Below, in pieces: positions 33,716 through 40,486 of a stretch of DNA of 64,000 bases (within the stretch, counting starts at the first letter, position 1; each line of letters opens with the position of its first letter). Source of the DNA: an uncultured Rhizobiaceae group bacterium (GTDB taxonomy: Bacteria; Pseudomonadota; Alphaproteobacteria; Rhizobiales; Rhizobiaceae); NCBI GenBank assembly GCA_938010435.1, contig CALLUS010000002.1, positions 310,001 to 374,000 on the forward strand, in the 5' to 3' direction. The translations under genes were made by a program, and so were the position numbers. Below the pieces are notes generated by a model. It did no database searches, was not told the origin of the DNA, and saw only the letters and a program-made list of their open reading frames with translations.

Positions 33716-34712
33716 TGGCCACTTTCGCTTTCAATCGTTCTTCGTACTCCATCAGAAGCTTTCCTGAACCCCACCCTTTTCCGCCATGGCCTTTGGCTAG
33801 AACGTGCATGATACCCACGAGATTTTCGTCGCGAATTTGTTCCAATTCACGAATTGAATGCATGCCTGATTGGGCGTCAGATTGATCCGCGATTTTGTTG
33901 ATCAAAGCTTCGTCCAACTCGGGAACGTTCATCAACTTCGTCCAAGGCAGGCTCATGGTCGGGCCGAACTGTTCGATGAAATGACGCATGCCCGCTTCAC
34001 CGCCTGCGATGCGGTATGTTTCGAACAAGCCCATCTGCGCCCAACGCATGCCGAACGAATAGCGCATGATATTGTCGAGTTCTTCGGTGGTGCAAACATC
34101 ATCTTTGATGAGCCAAAGCGCTTCGCGCCAAACGGCTTCCAACAAGCGGTCACCCACAAATGCATCGATTTCTTTGCGGATGGTGATGGGCTTCATGCCG
34201 ACCTGTTCGTAAGCCGCATGCGCACGCGAGATTATATCTTCGCTCGTTTGATTCCCACCCACGATTTCCACCAACGGCAGGAGGTAAACAGGGTTGTAAG
34301 GATGCGCGACGAACAAGCGTTCCGGGTTCATCATTTTAACCTGAATATCGGTGGGCAAAAGGCCGGATGTGGAAGACCCGATGAGTGCTATTTCAGATGC
34401 CGCAGCATCAATTTGCATGTGAACTTTTTGTTTCAGCTCCAAACGCTCCGGCACGGATTCTTGGATGAGGTCTGCATGTTCCACAGCCTCTTCGATGCTG
34501 TCTACAAAGGTGAGAGTTCCGCGCTCTGGCTTTGGTGCATCGGTAAGCATGGCAAATGCACGTTCTGCATTAGACATCACTTCGCCAACGATGCGTTGCG
34601 CTTCGGGGTGCGGATCAAAGATTTTGCAGTCCAGCCCGTTCAATACAAACCGCGCCGCCCAAGCTCCACCGATAACACCGCCGCCAATTGCGGCCGTTGA
34701 TTTAATGGTCAT
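33705..34712 (-). CDS. lcdH: L-carnitine 3-dehydrogenase
   Basis: NAD-dependent dehydrogenase of the 3-hydroxyacyl-CoA dehydrogenase superfamily, 335 residues. The cofactor motif GGGVIGGAWAARF is at 10-22; VPERLELKQKVH, STSGLLPTDIQ and AHPYNPVYLLPLVEIVGG are hallmarks of carnitine dehydrogenases, where the superfamily histidine lies in AHP. It oxidises L-carnitine to 3-dehydrocarnitine. Some homologues carry a C-terminal thioesterase domain for betainyl-CoA; this one ends without it. It overlaps the BKACE gene by 4 nt, and that enzyme takes the product further. Pairing with BKACE makes the call strong. Confidence 0.9.
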   Translation of the reverse strand: MTIKSTAAIGGGVIGGAWAARFVLNGLDCKIFDPHPEAQRIVGEVMSNAERAFAMLTDAPKPERGTLTFVDSIEEAVEHADLIQESVPERLELKQKVHMQIDAAASEIALIGSSTSGLLPTDIQVKMMNPERLFVAHPYNPVYLLPLVEIVGGNQTSEDIISRAHAAYEQVGMKPITIRKEIDAFVGDRLLEAVWREALWLIKDDVCTTEELDNIMRYSFGMRWAQMGLFETYRIAGGEAGMRHFIEQFGPTMSLPWTKLMNVPELDEALINKIADQSDAQSGMHSIRELEQIRDENLVGIMHVLAKGHGGKGWGSGKLLMEYEERLKAKVANDV

Positions 34713-35623
34713 TTGCTTGCTGCCCGTTTCACCAAACCAAGACGCTCGCGCACTTGTTCAGGCCCGATCACTTTCGCACCAAGGTTTTCGATAATCGACA
34801 CCGACTTCTCCACAAGCTGTGTGTTGGTGGCTAATACACCGCGTTCCAGCATGAGGTTGTCTTCTAAACCCACCCGCACATTACCACCAGCAAGAACAGA
34901 TGCCGCCACATAGGCCATCTGATCGCGGCCCAAACTAAATGCGCTCCAGTTCCATGTGTCCGGCACATTGTTGACCATAGCCATGAATGTGTTGAGATCG
35001 TTCGGTGCGCCCCATGGCACTCCCATGCAAAGTTGCACCAATGCGTTTTCTTCCAGAATACCTTCTTTCACCAACTCCTTGGCAAACCAAAGATGACCTG
35101 TGTCGAAGGCTTCAATCTCAGGCTTCACACCAAGGTCCGTCATCATTTGTCCCATGGCACGCAACATACCCGGCGTGTTGGTCATCACGTAGTCAGCTTC
35201 AGCAAAGTTCATTGTGCCGCAATCGAGTGTGCAGATTTCTGGCAGACACTCAGCCACATGAGCAACCCGTTCAGCAGCCCCAGCCATATCTGTTCCTGCG
35301 ACTTTTAATGGTAATGGCGCTTCTGTAGTGCCAAACACCATGTCGCCGCCCATACCTGCGGTTAGGTTCAAAACCACATCAACGTCTGCATCTCGAATGC
35401 GATCGGTAGCTTCTCGATAAAGATCAAGCCTGCGGCTTGGCACACCTGTTTCGGGATCACGCACATGGCAATGAACAACAGCAGCGCCAGCCTTTGCGGC
35501 ATCGATTGCGCTATTGGCAATTTCCTCCGGCGAACGGGGCACATGCCGGCTTTTGTCTTGGGTTCCACCAGAGCCTGTGACGGCGCATGTGATGAAAACT
35601 TCACGGTTCATGGAAAGTGGCAT
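34709..35623 (-). CDS. Beta-keto acid cleavage enzyme (BKACE), probably acting on 3-dehydrocarnitine
   Basis: DUF849 family Zn enzyme of about 304 residues. The metal-binding HCH of VVHCHVRDPETG is at H51 and H53, with ITCAVTGSGG at the N-terminus and NLTAGMGGDMVFG for substrate binding. BKACEs join a beta-keto acid with acetyl-CoA to give acetoacetate and a new CoA ester. With carnitine dehydrogenase next to it, the expected products are acetoacetate and betainyl-CoA. GGGAGG lies five bases ahead of ATG 35623; an upstream in-frame ATG at 35707 would add a hydrophobic leader and is rejected. It is the first gene of the six-gene operon, behind a 134-bp AT-rich upstream region. Confidence 0.88.
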   Translation of the reverse strand: MPLSMNREVFITCAVTGSGGTQDKSRHVPRSPEEIANSAIDAAKAGAAVVHCHVRDPETGVPSRRLDLYREATDRIRDADVDVVLNLTAGMGGDMVFGTTEAPLPLKVAGTDMAGAAERVAHVAECLPEICTLDCGTMNFAEADYVMTNTPGMLRAMGQMMTDLGVKPEIEAFDTGHLWFAKELVKEGILEENALVQLCMGVPWGAPNDLNTFMAMVNNVPDTWNWSAFSLGRDQMAYVAASVLAGGNVRVGLEDNLMLERGVLATNTQLVEKSVSIIENLGAKVIGPEQVRERLGLVKRAASK

Positions 35624-35757
35624 GGTTCCTCCCGAATATGCCAATTCAATTGCGTAAAGTGTCACGATAATTTGGAATAAAACGCAACCAAAAAACGGCG
35701 AATTCACGTTTCATTTTTAATTCAAAATCTGGAGTTATCACTCGTCGAAATAAGAAT

Positions 35758-36384
35758 TCAAAGCGTAATTTTTTTGTTCGTGATTGCTGCTTCCAAAATA
35801 TCAACAGCCTCACCCAACCGTTGGTCGATCACTTCAAGATATTTCGTCCAGTCGCTGTATTTTGAAACCGGGTCTGCACCGTCTGATATACCCCGCAAAC
35901 CGATTATTGGAACGCCATAAATCAGACACGCGCGCATAATAGCCCATGTCTCCATATCTACCATATCTGCTGAAGCGGATTTATAAGAATCGCCCGAAAC
36001 CACATTGGCTCCTGTGCTCAACGTTGCAGTCTCCATGTCGGGTATCATGTGTTTCAGTTCAACCTCTGCGGGCAAATCCAAGAATGGCGTTGCGCCCTTT
36101 TCAAAGCCGAATGGAGACGCATCCATATCACGGTAAGACACGTGGCTTACTTGATACACTTTGACTTGTTCCAGAACAGCAGACCCCGCACTGCCAAGAG
36201 AAACAACGAGATCCGGTTTGTTATTGGCAGTTAAATATTGGGCCATGTGTAAAGCCGCTTCAACTGGTCCGACCTGACAGATTAGTGGTTTGAAGCGGGC
36301 CTTCAGCGCAGAATGATATTCTGCCAATGTCGCCATAACATACAGAACCCGGCGGCCTGCGACTATTTTCACTTCGGGTGTCAT
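35758..36384 (-). CDS. 5'-methylthioadenosine / S-adenosylhomocysteine nucleosidase-like protein
   Basis: Purine-phosphorylase-superfamily protein of about 208 residues. It has VSLGSAGSA (phosphate-site-like loop), MVDMETWAIMRACLIYGVP with the ribose-binding Met-Glu pair, and GISDGADPVS with the catalytic Asp, all as in MtnN. It should cleave adenine from methylthioadenosine or S-adenosylhomocysteine. ATG 36384 has AGGGA eight bases upstream; the in-frame ATG at 36423 is less likely. It is slightly shorter than E. coli MtnN (232) and diverged at the N-terminus, so another nucleoside cannot be excluded. Divergent from the DUF2177 gene. Confidence 0.82.
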   Translation of the reverse strand: MTPEVKIVAGRRVLYVMATLAEYHSALKARFKPLICQVGPVEAALHMAQYLTANNKPDLVVSLGSAGSAVLEQVKVYQVSHVSYRDMDASPFGFEKGATPFLDLPAEVELKHMIPDMETATLSTGANVVSGDSYKSASADMVDMETWAIMRACLIYGVPIIGLRGISDGADPVSKYSDWTKYLEVIDQRLGEAVDILEAAITNKKITL

Positions 36385-36478
36385 AACACTATCCCTGCCC
36401 ATAAAATGCCGCCTATGATGCAACCCATAGCAGCATTTGAACGTTGTTGTTTAGAGTTTACATTTTCAGGACCAATTT

Positions 36479-36883
36479 ATGACCCGCTACATCGTCGCCT
36501 ATTTTGCCACTATGGTTGTTTTCTTTGCCATCGATTTCGTCTGGCTGTCGCGTGTGGCCACAACATTTTACCAAAACCAAATCGGTGACCTGTTGTTGAA
36601 GGATTTCAAGATGGGTTACGCAGCTGGTTTTTATCTCATTTATGGTGCCGGGTTGGTGTTTTTCGCAGTAAAACCTGCTTTGGATAGTGGCAATTTGAGC
36701 ACTGCGCTGTTCTACGGCGCATTTCTAGGTTTCCTTTGTTATGGCACTTACGACTTTACAAATTTGGCCACACTCAAAGGCTACACACCAACAGTTGGTT
36801 TCGTAGACCTCGCTTGGGGTACGGTTTTAACCGCTGTTTCAGCATTTGGCGGAGCCTGGATCACCCGCGCCATTATGGGATAA
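36479..36883 (+). CDS. DUF2177 family membrane protein
   Basis: Small membrane protein of 134 residues with four predicted membrane segments: FATMVVFFAIDFVWLSRVA, a second around AAGFYLIYGAGLVFFAV, a third ending in FLGFLCYGTYDFTNLATL, and a last around TVLTAVSAFGGAWITRAI. The FDFVWLS-like and YGTYDFTNLATLKGY blocks are typical of DUF2177. No function is known for the family. The ATG is preceded by a weak AGGACC. The BON-MscS gene follows and may be co-transcribed. Confidence 0.82.
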   Translation: MTRYIVAYFATMVVFFAIDFVWLSRVATTFYQNQIGDLLLKDFKMGYAAGFYLIYGAGLVFFAVKPALDSGNLSTALFYGAFLGFLCYGTYDFTNLATLKGYTPTVGFVDLAWGTVLTAVSAFGGAWITRAIMG

Positions 36884-36947
36884 ATTTGACCTGGAGGCTA
36901 TCAGGCTGACAAATGAGTCAGTCTTGATTCGCATAGAGGTTTCCAAA

Positions 36948-38285
36948 TTGCATTTTCTCAGACTTTTTCTACTGTTGCTGCCGCTTATTTCCATTTCTGT
37001 TTTCGTGCCGAATACGGCAGTTGCTCAGAAAGTTTCGGAAGCGACAGAGCTGGATCAAGACATACAGAAAAAGGTTCGCAATCTTTTTGCCGAAATCGGC
37101 GATTTCTCTAATGTCTTCATTACCGTCAAAGGCGGAGTGGTCACTTTGAAAGGTCGTGTGCTTGACCTTCAACAGGTTGCACGGGCCGAAGAGCTTGCCT
37201 CCAAGATTGATGGTGCAGTTGCTGTCAACAATTTGATCGATGTGGAAACGTCAGTTGAGAAGCGTCTCACGCCAGCACTTGAGCGCTTTCAGGAACGGGT
37301 GGCGCAGTTCCTAACTTTCATTCCAATTATCATTGTCGGCCTCATCTTATTTGCATTCGTCGCCTTTCTCGGATTCCTTTTTGCGAAGATGAAATACCCT
37401 TGGGATGCCATTGCACCAAACCCATTCATTGCCAACTTGTTACGGCAAGTGGTTCGGCTGGCCTTCATTATTTTAGGTGTGGTTTTGGCATTAGATGTGA
37501 TGGGGGCGACAGCACTCTTGAGCACGATTTTAGGCGCCGCTGGTATATTCGGTTTAGCGATTGGTTTTGCAGTTCGTGACACCGTGGAGAATTACATCGC
37601 CTCCGTTTTGCTCAGTTTTCGCCAACCCTTTCGTCCACGAGATGTCGTAAAAATTGATGGCCACGAAGGATATGTGATTGCGTTGACATCACGAGCGACA
37701 ATTTTACTCACCTTCGACGGCAATCATGTGCGCATTCCAAATGCCACGGTCTTCAAAGGCACCATCATCAACTATTCACTCAACCCCGAGCGTCGCTTTA
37801 GTTTTGAGTTGGGGGTGGAGACGGAAGATCTGCAACGCGCAGTCAAAATTGGTTTGGATGTTATCAAGGATTTGAGTTTCATTTTAAAAGACCCTGCCCC
37901 AGACGGTTGGGTCAGCGATATCGGCGATTCCAGTATGATCTTATGGTTTGGTGGGTGGGTCAATCAGATCGACACCAGTCTGGCCAAAGCACGCGCTGAA
38001 GCCATTCGCAAAGTGAAGCTGGCTTTCGAAGCTGAAAACATCGGTTTACCTGATCCAACTTATCGCTTGCGTATTGACGACACCAAGTCCTTGCCTGTGC
38101 CGTCTAAATCAAAACTCAAAGCGAAACCATCAAACAAGACGAAAGCTGTAAAAGCGACGGTGGTTGAAGAAGCTGAAATGGATGTTTCTCCAGACCGCGA
38201 TTTGGAAAAAAAGTTGGAAGCTGAAGGACAGCGTGGCGGTGGTGAGGACTTACTCAGTGACGCGGCTCCCCAAGAACTAAGCTAA
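36948..38285 (+). CDS. MscS-type mechanosensitive channel with an N-terminal BON domain
   Basis: About 445 residues from the TTG start preferred here, which has GAGG at nine bases and begins a signal peptide ending near TAVAQ. A BON domain follows (about 40-105: KKVRNLFAEIGDFSNVFI and GGVVTLKGRVLD), then membrane segments, then the MscS pore and beta domain (GIFGLAIGFAVRDTVENY, FRPRDVVKIDGHEGYV, VRIPNATVFKGTIIN). The last 80 residues are charged and low in complexity. BON domains bind membranes or partner proteins in the periplasm, which here lies just before the channel. An upstream TTG at 36846 would overlap the DUF2177 gene; the start is uncertain. Confidence 0.82.
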   Translation: MHFLRLFLLLLPLISISVFVPNTAVAQKVSEATELDQDIQKKVRNLFAEIGDFSNVFITVKGGVVTLKGRVLDLQQVARAEELASKIDGAVAVNNLIDVETSVEKRLTPALERFQERVAQFLTFIPIIIVGLILFAFVAFLGFLFAKMKYPWDAIAPNPFIANLLRQVVRLAFIILGVVLALDVMGATALLSTILGAAGIFGLAIGFAVRDTVENYIASVLLSFRQPFRPRDVVKIDGHEGYVIALTSRATILLTFDGNHVRIPNATVFKGTIINYSLNPERRFSFELGVETEDLQRAVKIGLDVIKDLSFILKDPAPDGWVSDIGDSSMILWFGGWVNQIDTSLAKARAEAIRKVKLAFEAENIGLPDPTYRLRIDDTKSLPVPSKSKLKAKPSNKTKAVKATVVEEAEMDVSPDRDLEKKLEAEGQRGGGEDLLSDAAPQELS

Positions 38286-38356
38286 ACTTGGCGATACTCT
38301 CTGATCTGGAACGTTCAATTCGGTTTGTATTCAGTCTGTCACTTTCAATGATGCGA

Positions 38357-38376
38357 CACTTTGTCAAAACAAAGTG
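38357..38376. repeat. Inverted repeat ahead of the fasciclin gene
   Basis: CACTTTGT-CAAA-ACAAAGTG, arms of 8 bp with a 4-base loop, 71 bases behind the mscS stop and 71 ahead of the fasciclin start. No T-run follows on either strand, so it is a poor terminator. It could be an operator or a processed 3' end hairpin. Confidence 0.5.
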
Positions 38377-38446
38377 GTTCTATGCGCGAAACTAATGGCG
38401 AAACACCAACGTTAAAGAAAGGTAAATAGTAAAACGGGAGGTCATC

Positions 38447-38983
38447 ATGACCAAGATTAAATCCATTCTTTTCGCGGGTACAACTGCACTTGCTGTCGCC
38501 ACATCTACAATTCCAACAATGGCAGACAGTAACTCTAAAAATATCGTTGAAACGGCTGTCGGCAACAACGACTTCGCAACACTGGTTGCAGCCGTAAAGG
38601 CAGCAGGTTTGGTCGACACCCTTTCAGGCGGCGGTCCGTTCACAGTGTTTGCACCAACCAACGCGGCTTTTGCGAAATTGCCGGACGGCACAGTTGAAAC
38701 TCTGCTCAAGCCAGAAAACAAAGCAACGCTTCAAAAAATCCTGACAGCCCATGTGGTATCTGAAAACGTCGACGCTGCAACGCTCGTTGGCCTCATCAAA
38801 AAAGGTCATGGATACAAAAATGTTGTGACCGTGAGCGGCGACGTTGTGACAGCCCGTGTAAGCAAAAGCGGCGCAGTCTACATCTTCGATGAATCAGGTG
38901 GTGTCAGCAATGTGATTGCAACAGATGTGAAAACATCAAACGGTACAATCCACGTGATTGACAGTGTCTTGCTGCCAAAATAA
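38447..38983 (+). CDS. Secreted fasciclin (FAS1) domain protein
   Basis: Exported protein of 178 residues. The signal peptide ends near TMAD. One FAS1 domain fills the rest: the H1 block [17 protein letters not shown], the YH-type helix region [10 protein letters not shown], and the H2 block [13 protein letters not shown] at the C-terminus. FAS1 domains mediate adhesion and surface contacts. GGGAGG lies seven bases ahead of the ATG, suggesting high expression, and a clear terminator follows. It is convergent with the sigma/anti-sigma pair, an arrangement reminiscent of SigK, RskA and the FAS1 proteins MPT70/MPT83 of mycobacteria. Confidence 0.92.
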   Translation: MTKIKSILFAGTTALAVATSTIPTMADSNSKNIVETAVGNNDFATLVAAVKAAGLVDTLSGGGPFTVFAPTNAAFAKLPDGTVETLLKPENKATLQKILTAHVVSENVDAATLVGLIKKGHGYKNVVTVSGDVVTARVSKSGAVYIFDESGGVSNVIATDVKTSNGTIHVIDSVLLPK

Positions 38984-39007
38984 ACGGCAAGCTAAGCGTT
39001 AAAGAAC

Positions 39008-39040
39008 CCGCACCGTCGTGAAAACGGGGCGGTTTTTTTT
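39008..39040 (+). terminator. Rho-independent terminator of the fasciclin gene
   Basis: Stem CCGCACCGT / ACGGGGCGG (nine positions, one A-G mismatch) with a seven-base loop, followed by eight T residues (39033-39040). It starts 25 bases after the stop codon. On the opposite strand the T-run is missing, so it serves mainly the plus strand. Confidence 0.85.
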
Positions 39041-39059
39041 AATTACTTAATGCGGTTGA

Positions 39060-39842
39060 TTATTTCACCTCTGGCGCAGGCGTAGCGTCAATATTCTCAA
39101 CCAACTTACCCGTATAGATTACAGGCCCGGTTGCTGTTCCGGTGGGCGAACCGCCTTGCGGCTCTAAAGAAATAGCCAACAGGTCGCCGTTTTGTGCTGT
39201 TATATCTTTGAGGTCGATACCACTTTCGCCAACCAAACCAACAGAAACTGCCTTTTGCCCTTCAGGCACATACCAAAGTTCCAAGCTTTTTCCATCGGGT
39301 CGGTCAACACCAACACTGCGTACAGAAACTTCGCCCGTCTTGGCATCAATATTGATCACCAATGATGGCTGATCGCCATTTGCATTTACAACTGCAATAT
39401 ATTGTTTGGCGGGGTCGACAACACCGGCGAGTTGGCTGTTACTTTGTCCTGATATCAACCCGCTGTTGATGAGGAATGCACCTAGGCCAAATGCAGCGAC
39501 CGTCGCCGCAATCGCGCCCATGCGCCAGCGACCACGGCTGCGCTTGAGCACATCCAGTTGATTGTCATTTGCGGCAGCTGTGGCTGCAGCACTGCCAGGC
39601 AACACAACACTGCTCGCAGCCGTTGGCAAAGCAGCTTCAATTCGGTTCCACACCTGTTCCGGTGCAGGCACAGGCGCAATAGAGGCATTGAGGGAACCAA
39701 ACGCACTTTCCCAATAAGTCACATCAGTTCGTACTTCTTCATTGCTTTCCATGGATGCTTCAAATGCCCGCCTTTCAACAGCGGATAGAGTGCCGATTAC
39801 ATATTCGGCTGCGTCGATTTGCGGTTCTTTTGACCGTGCCAT
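39060..39842 (-). CDS. RskA-family anti-sigma factor
   Basis: Membrane-bound anti-sigma factor of about 260 residues. The cytoplasmic N-terminus (1-75: EYVIGTLSAVERRAFEASM) binds the sigma factor, a single membrane segment lies near 110-130 (MGAIAATVAAFGLGAFLI), and the periplasmic C-terminal RskA domain ends with LAISLEPQGGSPTGTATGPVIYTG, the RskA hallmark. There is no HCC zinc motif, so it is not of the ChrR/ZAS type. ATG 39842 overlaps the sigma factor stop by one base (TAATG), ensuring equal synthesis. It should release the sigma factor by regulated proteolysis. Confidence 0.9.
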   Translation of the reverse strand: MARSKEPQIDAAEYVIGTLSAVERRAFEASMESNEEVRTDVTYWESAFGSLNASIAPVPAPEQVWNRIEAALPTAASSVVLPGSAAATAAANDNQLDVLKRSRGRWRMGAIAATVAAFGLGAFLINSGLISGQSNSQLAGVVDPAKQYIAVVNANGDQPSLVINIDAKTGEVSVRSVGVDRPDGKSLELWYVPEGQKAVSVGLVGESGIDLKDITAQNGDLLAISLEPQGGSPTGTATGPVIYTGKLVENIDATPAPEVK

Positions 39843-40390
39843 TATGCTGTCTCCAAACAAGTTCTCAACGCGATCAATCCGCGACGAAGCCTCGTTTTAA
39901 TAGTGCCTATTGGTGAATCGAAGCGTTCTGCAAGTTCCTCGCGCGAAAAGCCTTCGTAATACGCCAACAGCACATAATTCCTATCGTCTTCTTTCATCTC
40001 ACCAAGGCAGAATCTCAATGACTCCAACTCGGCCACGTCTAATTGTTCCGCATCTTGACCACCGAGACGAAAAATCTCTTCTTCATCGCCGGGCTCATCA
40101 ACCGTTTGCTCAGGTCGGGTTGCACGAATAACATCAATTGCTCGATTGCGTGCAATCGTTGCCATCCATGTGATCGGTCTGCCCTGTGCAGGGTCATAAG
40201 AACCGGCCTTTTGCCAGATCTTCAAGAAGACATCCTGAAGGACGTCTTCTGACTTTTGTTTGTTCTTCAAGATACGAAGGACAACGCCAAAAAGTTTTGC
40301 GGAAGATCGCTCATAAAGCGTTTTAAATGCACTGCGGTCTCCGCCAGAGACCTGGACAAGCAAACTTTCAAGAGTAATTTCAGTGTTCAT
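39842..40390 (-). CDS. ECF sigma factor of the SigK type
   Basis: Extracytoplasmic-function sigma factor of about 182 residues. Region 2 (residues 18-90) has LFGVVLRILKNKQKSEDVLQD and the -10 recognition segment ITWMATIARNRAIDVIR; region 4 (about 125-180) has YYEGFSREELAERFDSPIGTIKTRLRRG for -35 recognition. The acidic linker DEPGDEEE joins them. ATG 40390 has GGA eight bases upstream and lies just behind a small hairpin; the ATG at 40414 lies inside that hairpin and is less likely. It is coupled to the RskA-type anti-sigma gene. The probable target is the convergent fasciclin gene. Confidence 0.92.
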   Translation of the reverse strand: MNTEITLESLLVQVSGGDRSAFKTLYERSSAKLFGVVLRILKNKQKSEDVLQDVFLKIWQKAGSYDPAQGRPITWMATIARNRAIDVIRATRPEQTVDEPGDEEEIFRLGGQDAEQLDVAELESLRFCLGEMKEDDRNYVLLAYYEGFSREELAERFDSPIGTIKTRLRRGLIALRTCLETA

Positions 40391-40406
40391 GTAAAGTTCC
40401 AATCGC

Positions 40407-40423
40407 GCATCCATTCTGGATGC
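40407..40423. repeat. Inverted repeat in the 5' region of the sigma factor gene
   Basis: GCATCCA-TTC-TGGATGC, a perfect 7-bp stem with a 3-base loop, ending 16 bases before the sigma factor ATG and next to its ribosome-binding site. It may be an operator or a small RNA hairpin that affects translation. No T-run follows. Confidence 0.45.
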
Positions 40424-40486
40424 AAAATCATCTTATCAAATGCGCACATGCATTCAATATTAGAAACCCATTGTACACGTGCGTTG

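Noticed and set aside
33870-34700. A 276-codon open frame on the plus strand opposite the carnitine dehydrogenase gene
   Set aside because: His/Cys/Phe-rich composition with no recognisable domain, no ribosome-binding site, and it lies entirely opposite a gene with clear family motifs.
38286-38446. ECF-type promoter shared by the fasciclin and sigma factor genes
   Set aside because: GGAAC occurs in both upstream regions, but no matching -10 at constant spacing could be found by eye.
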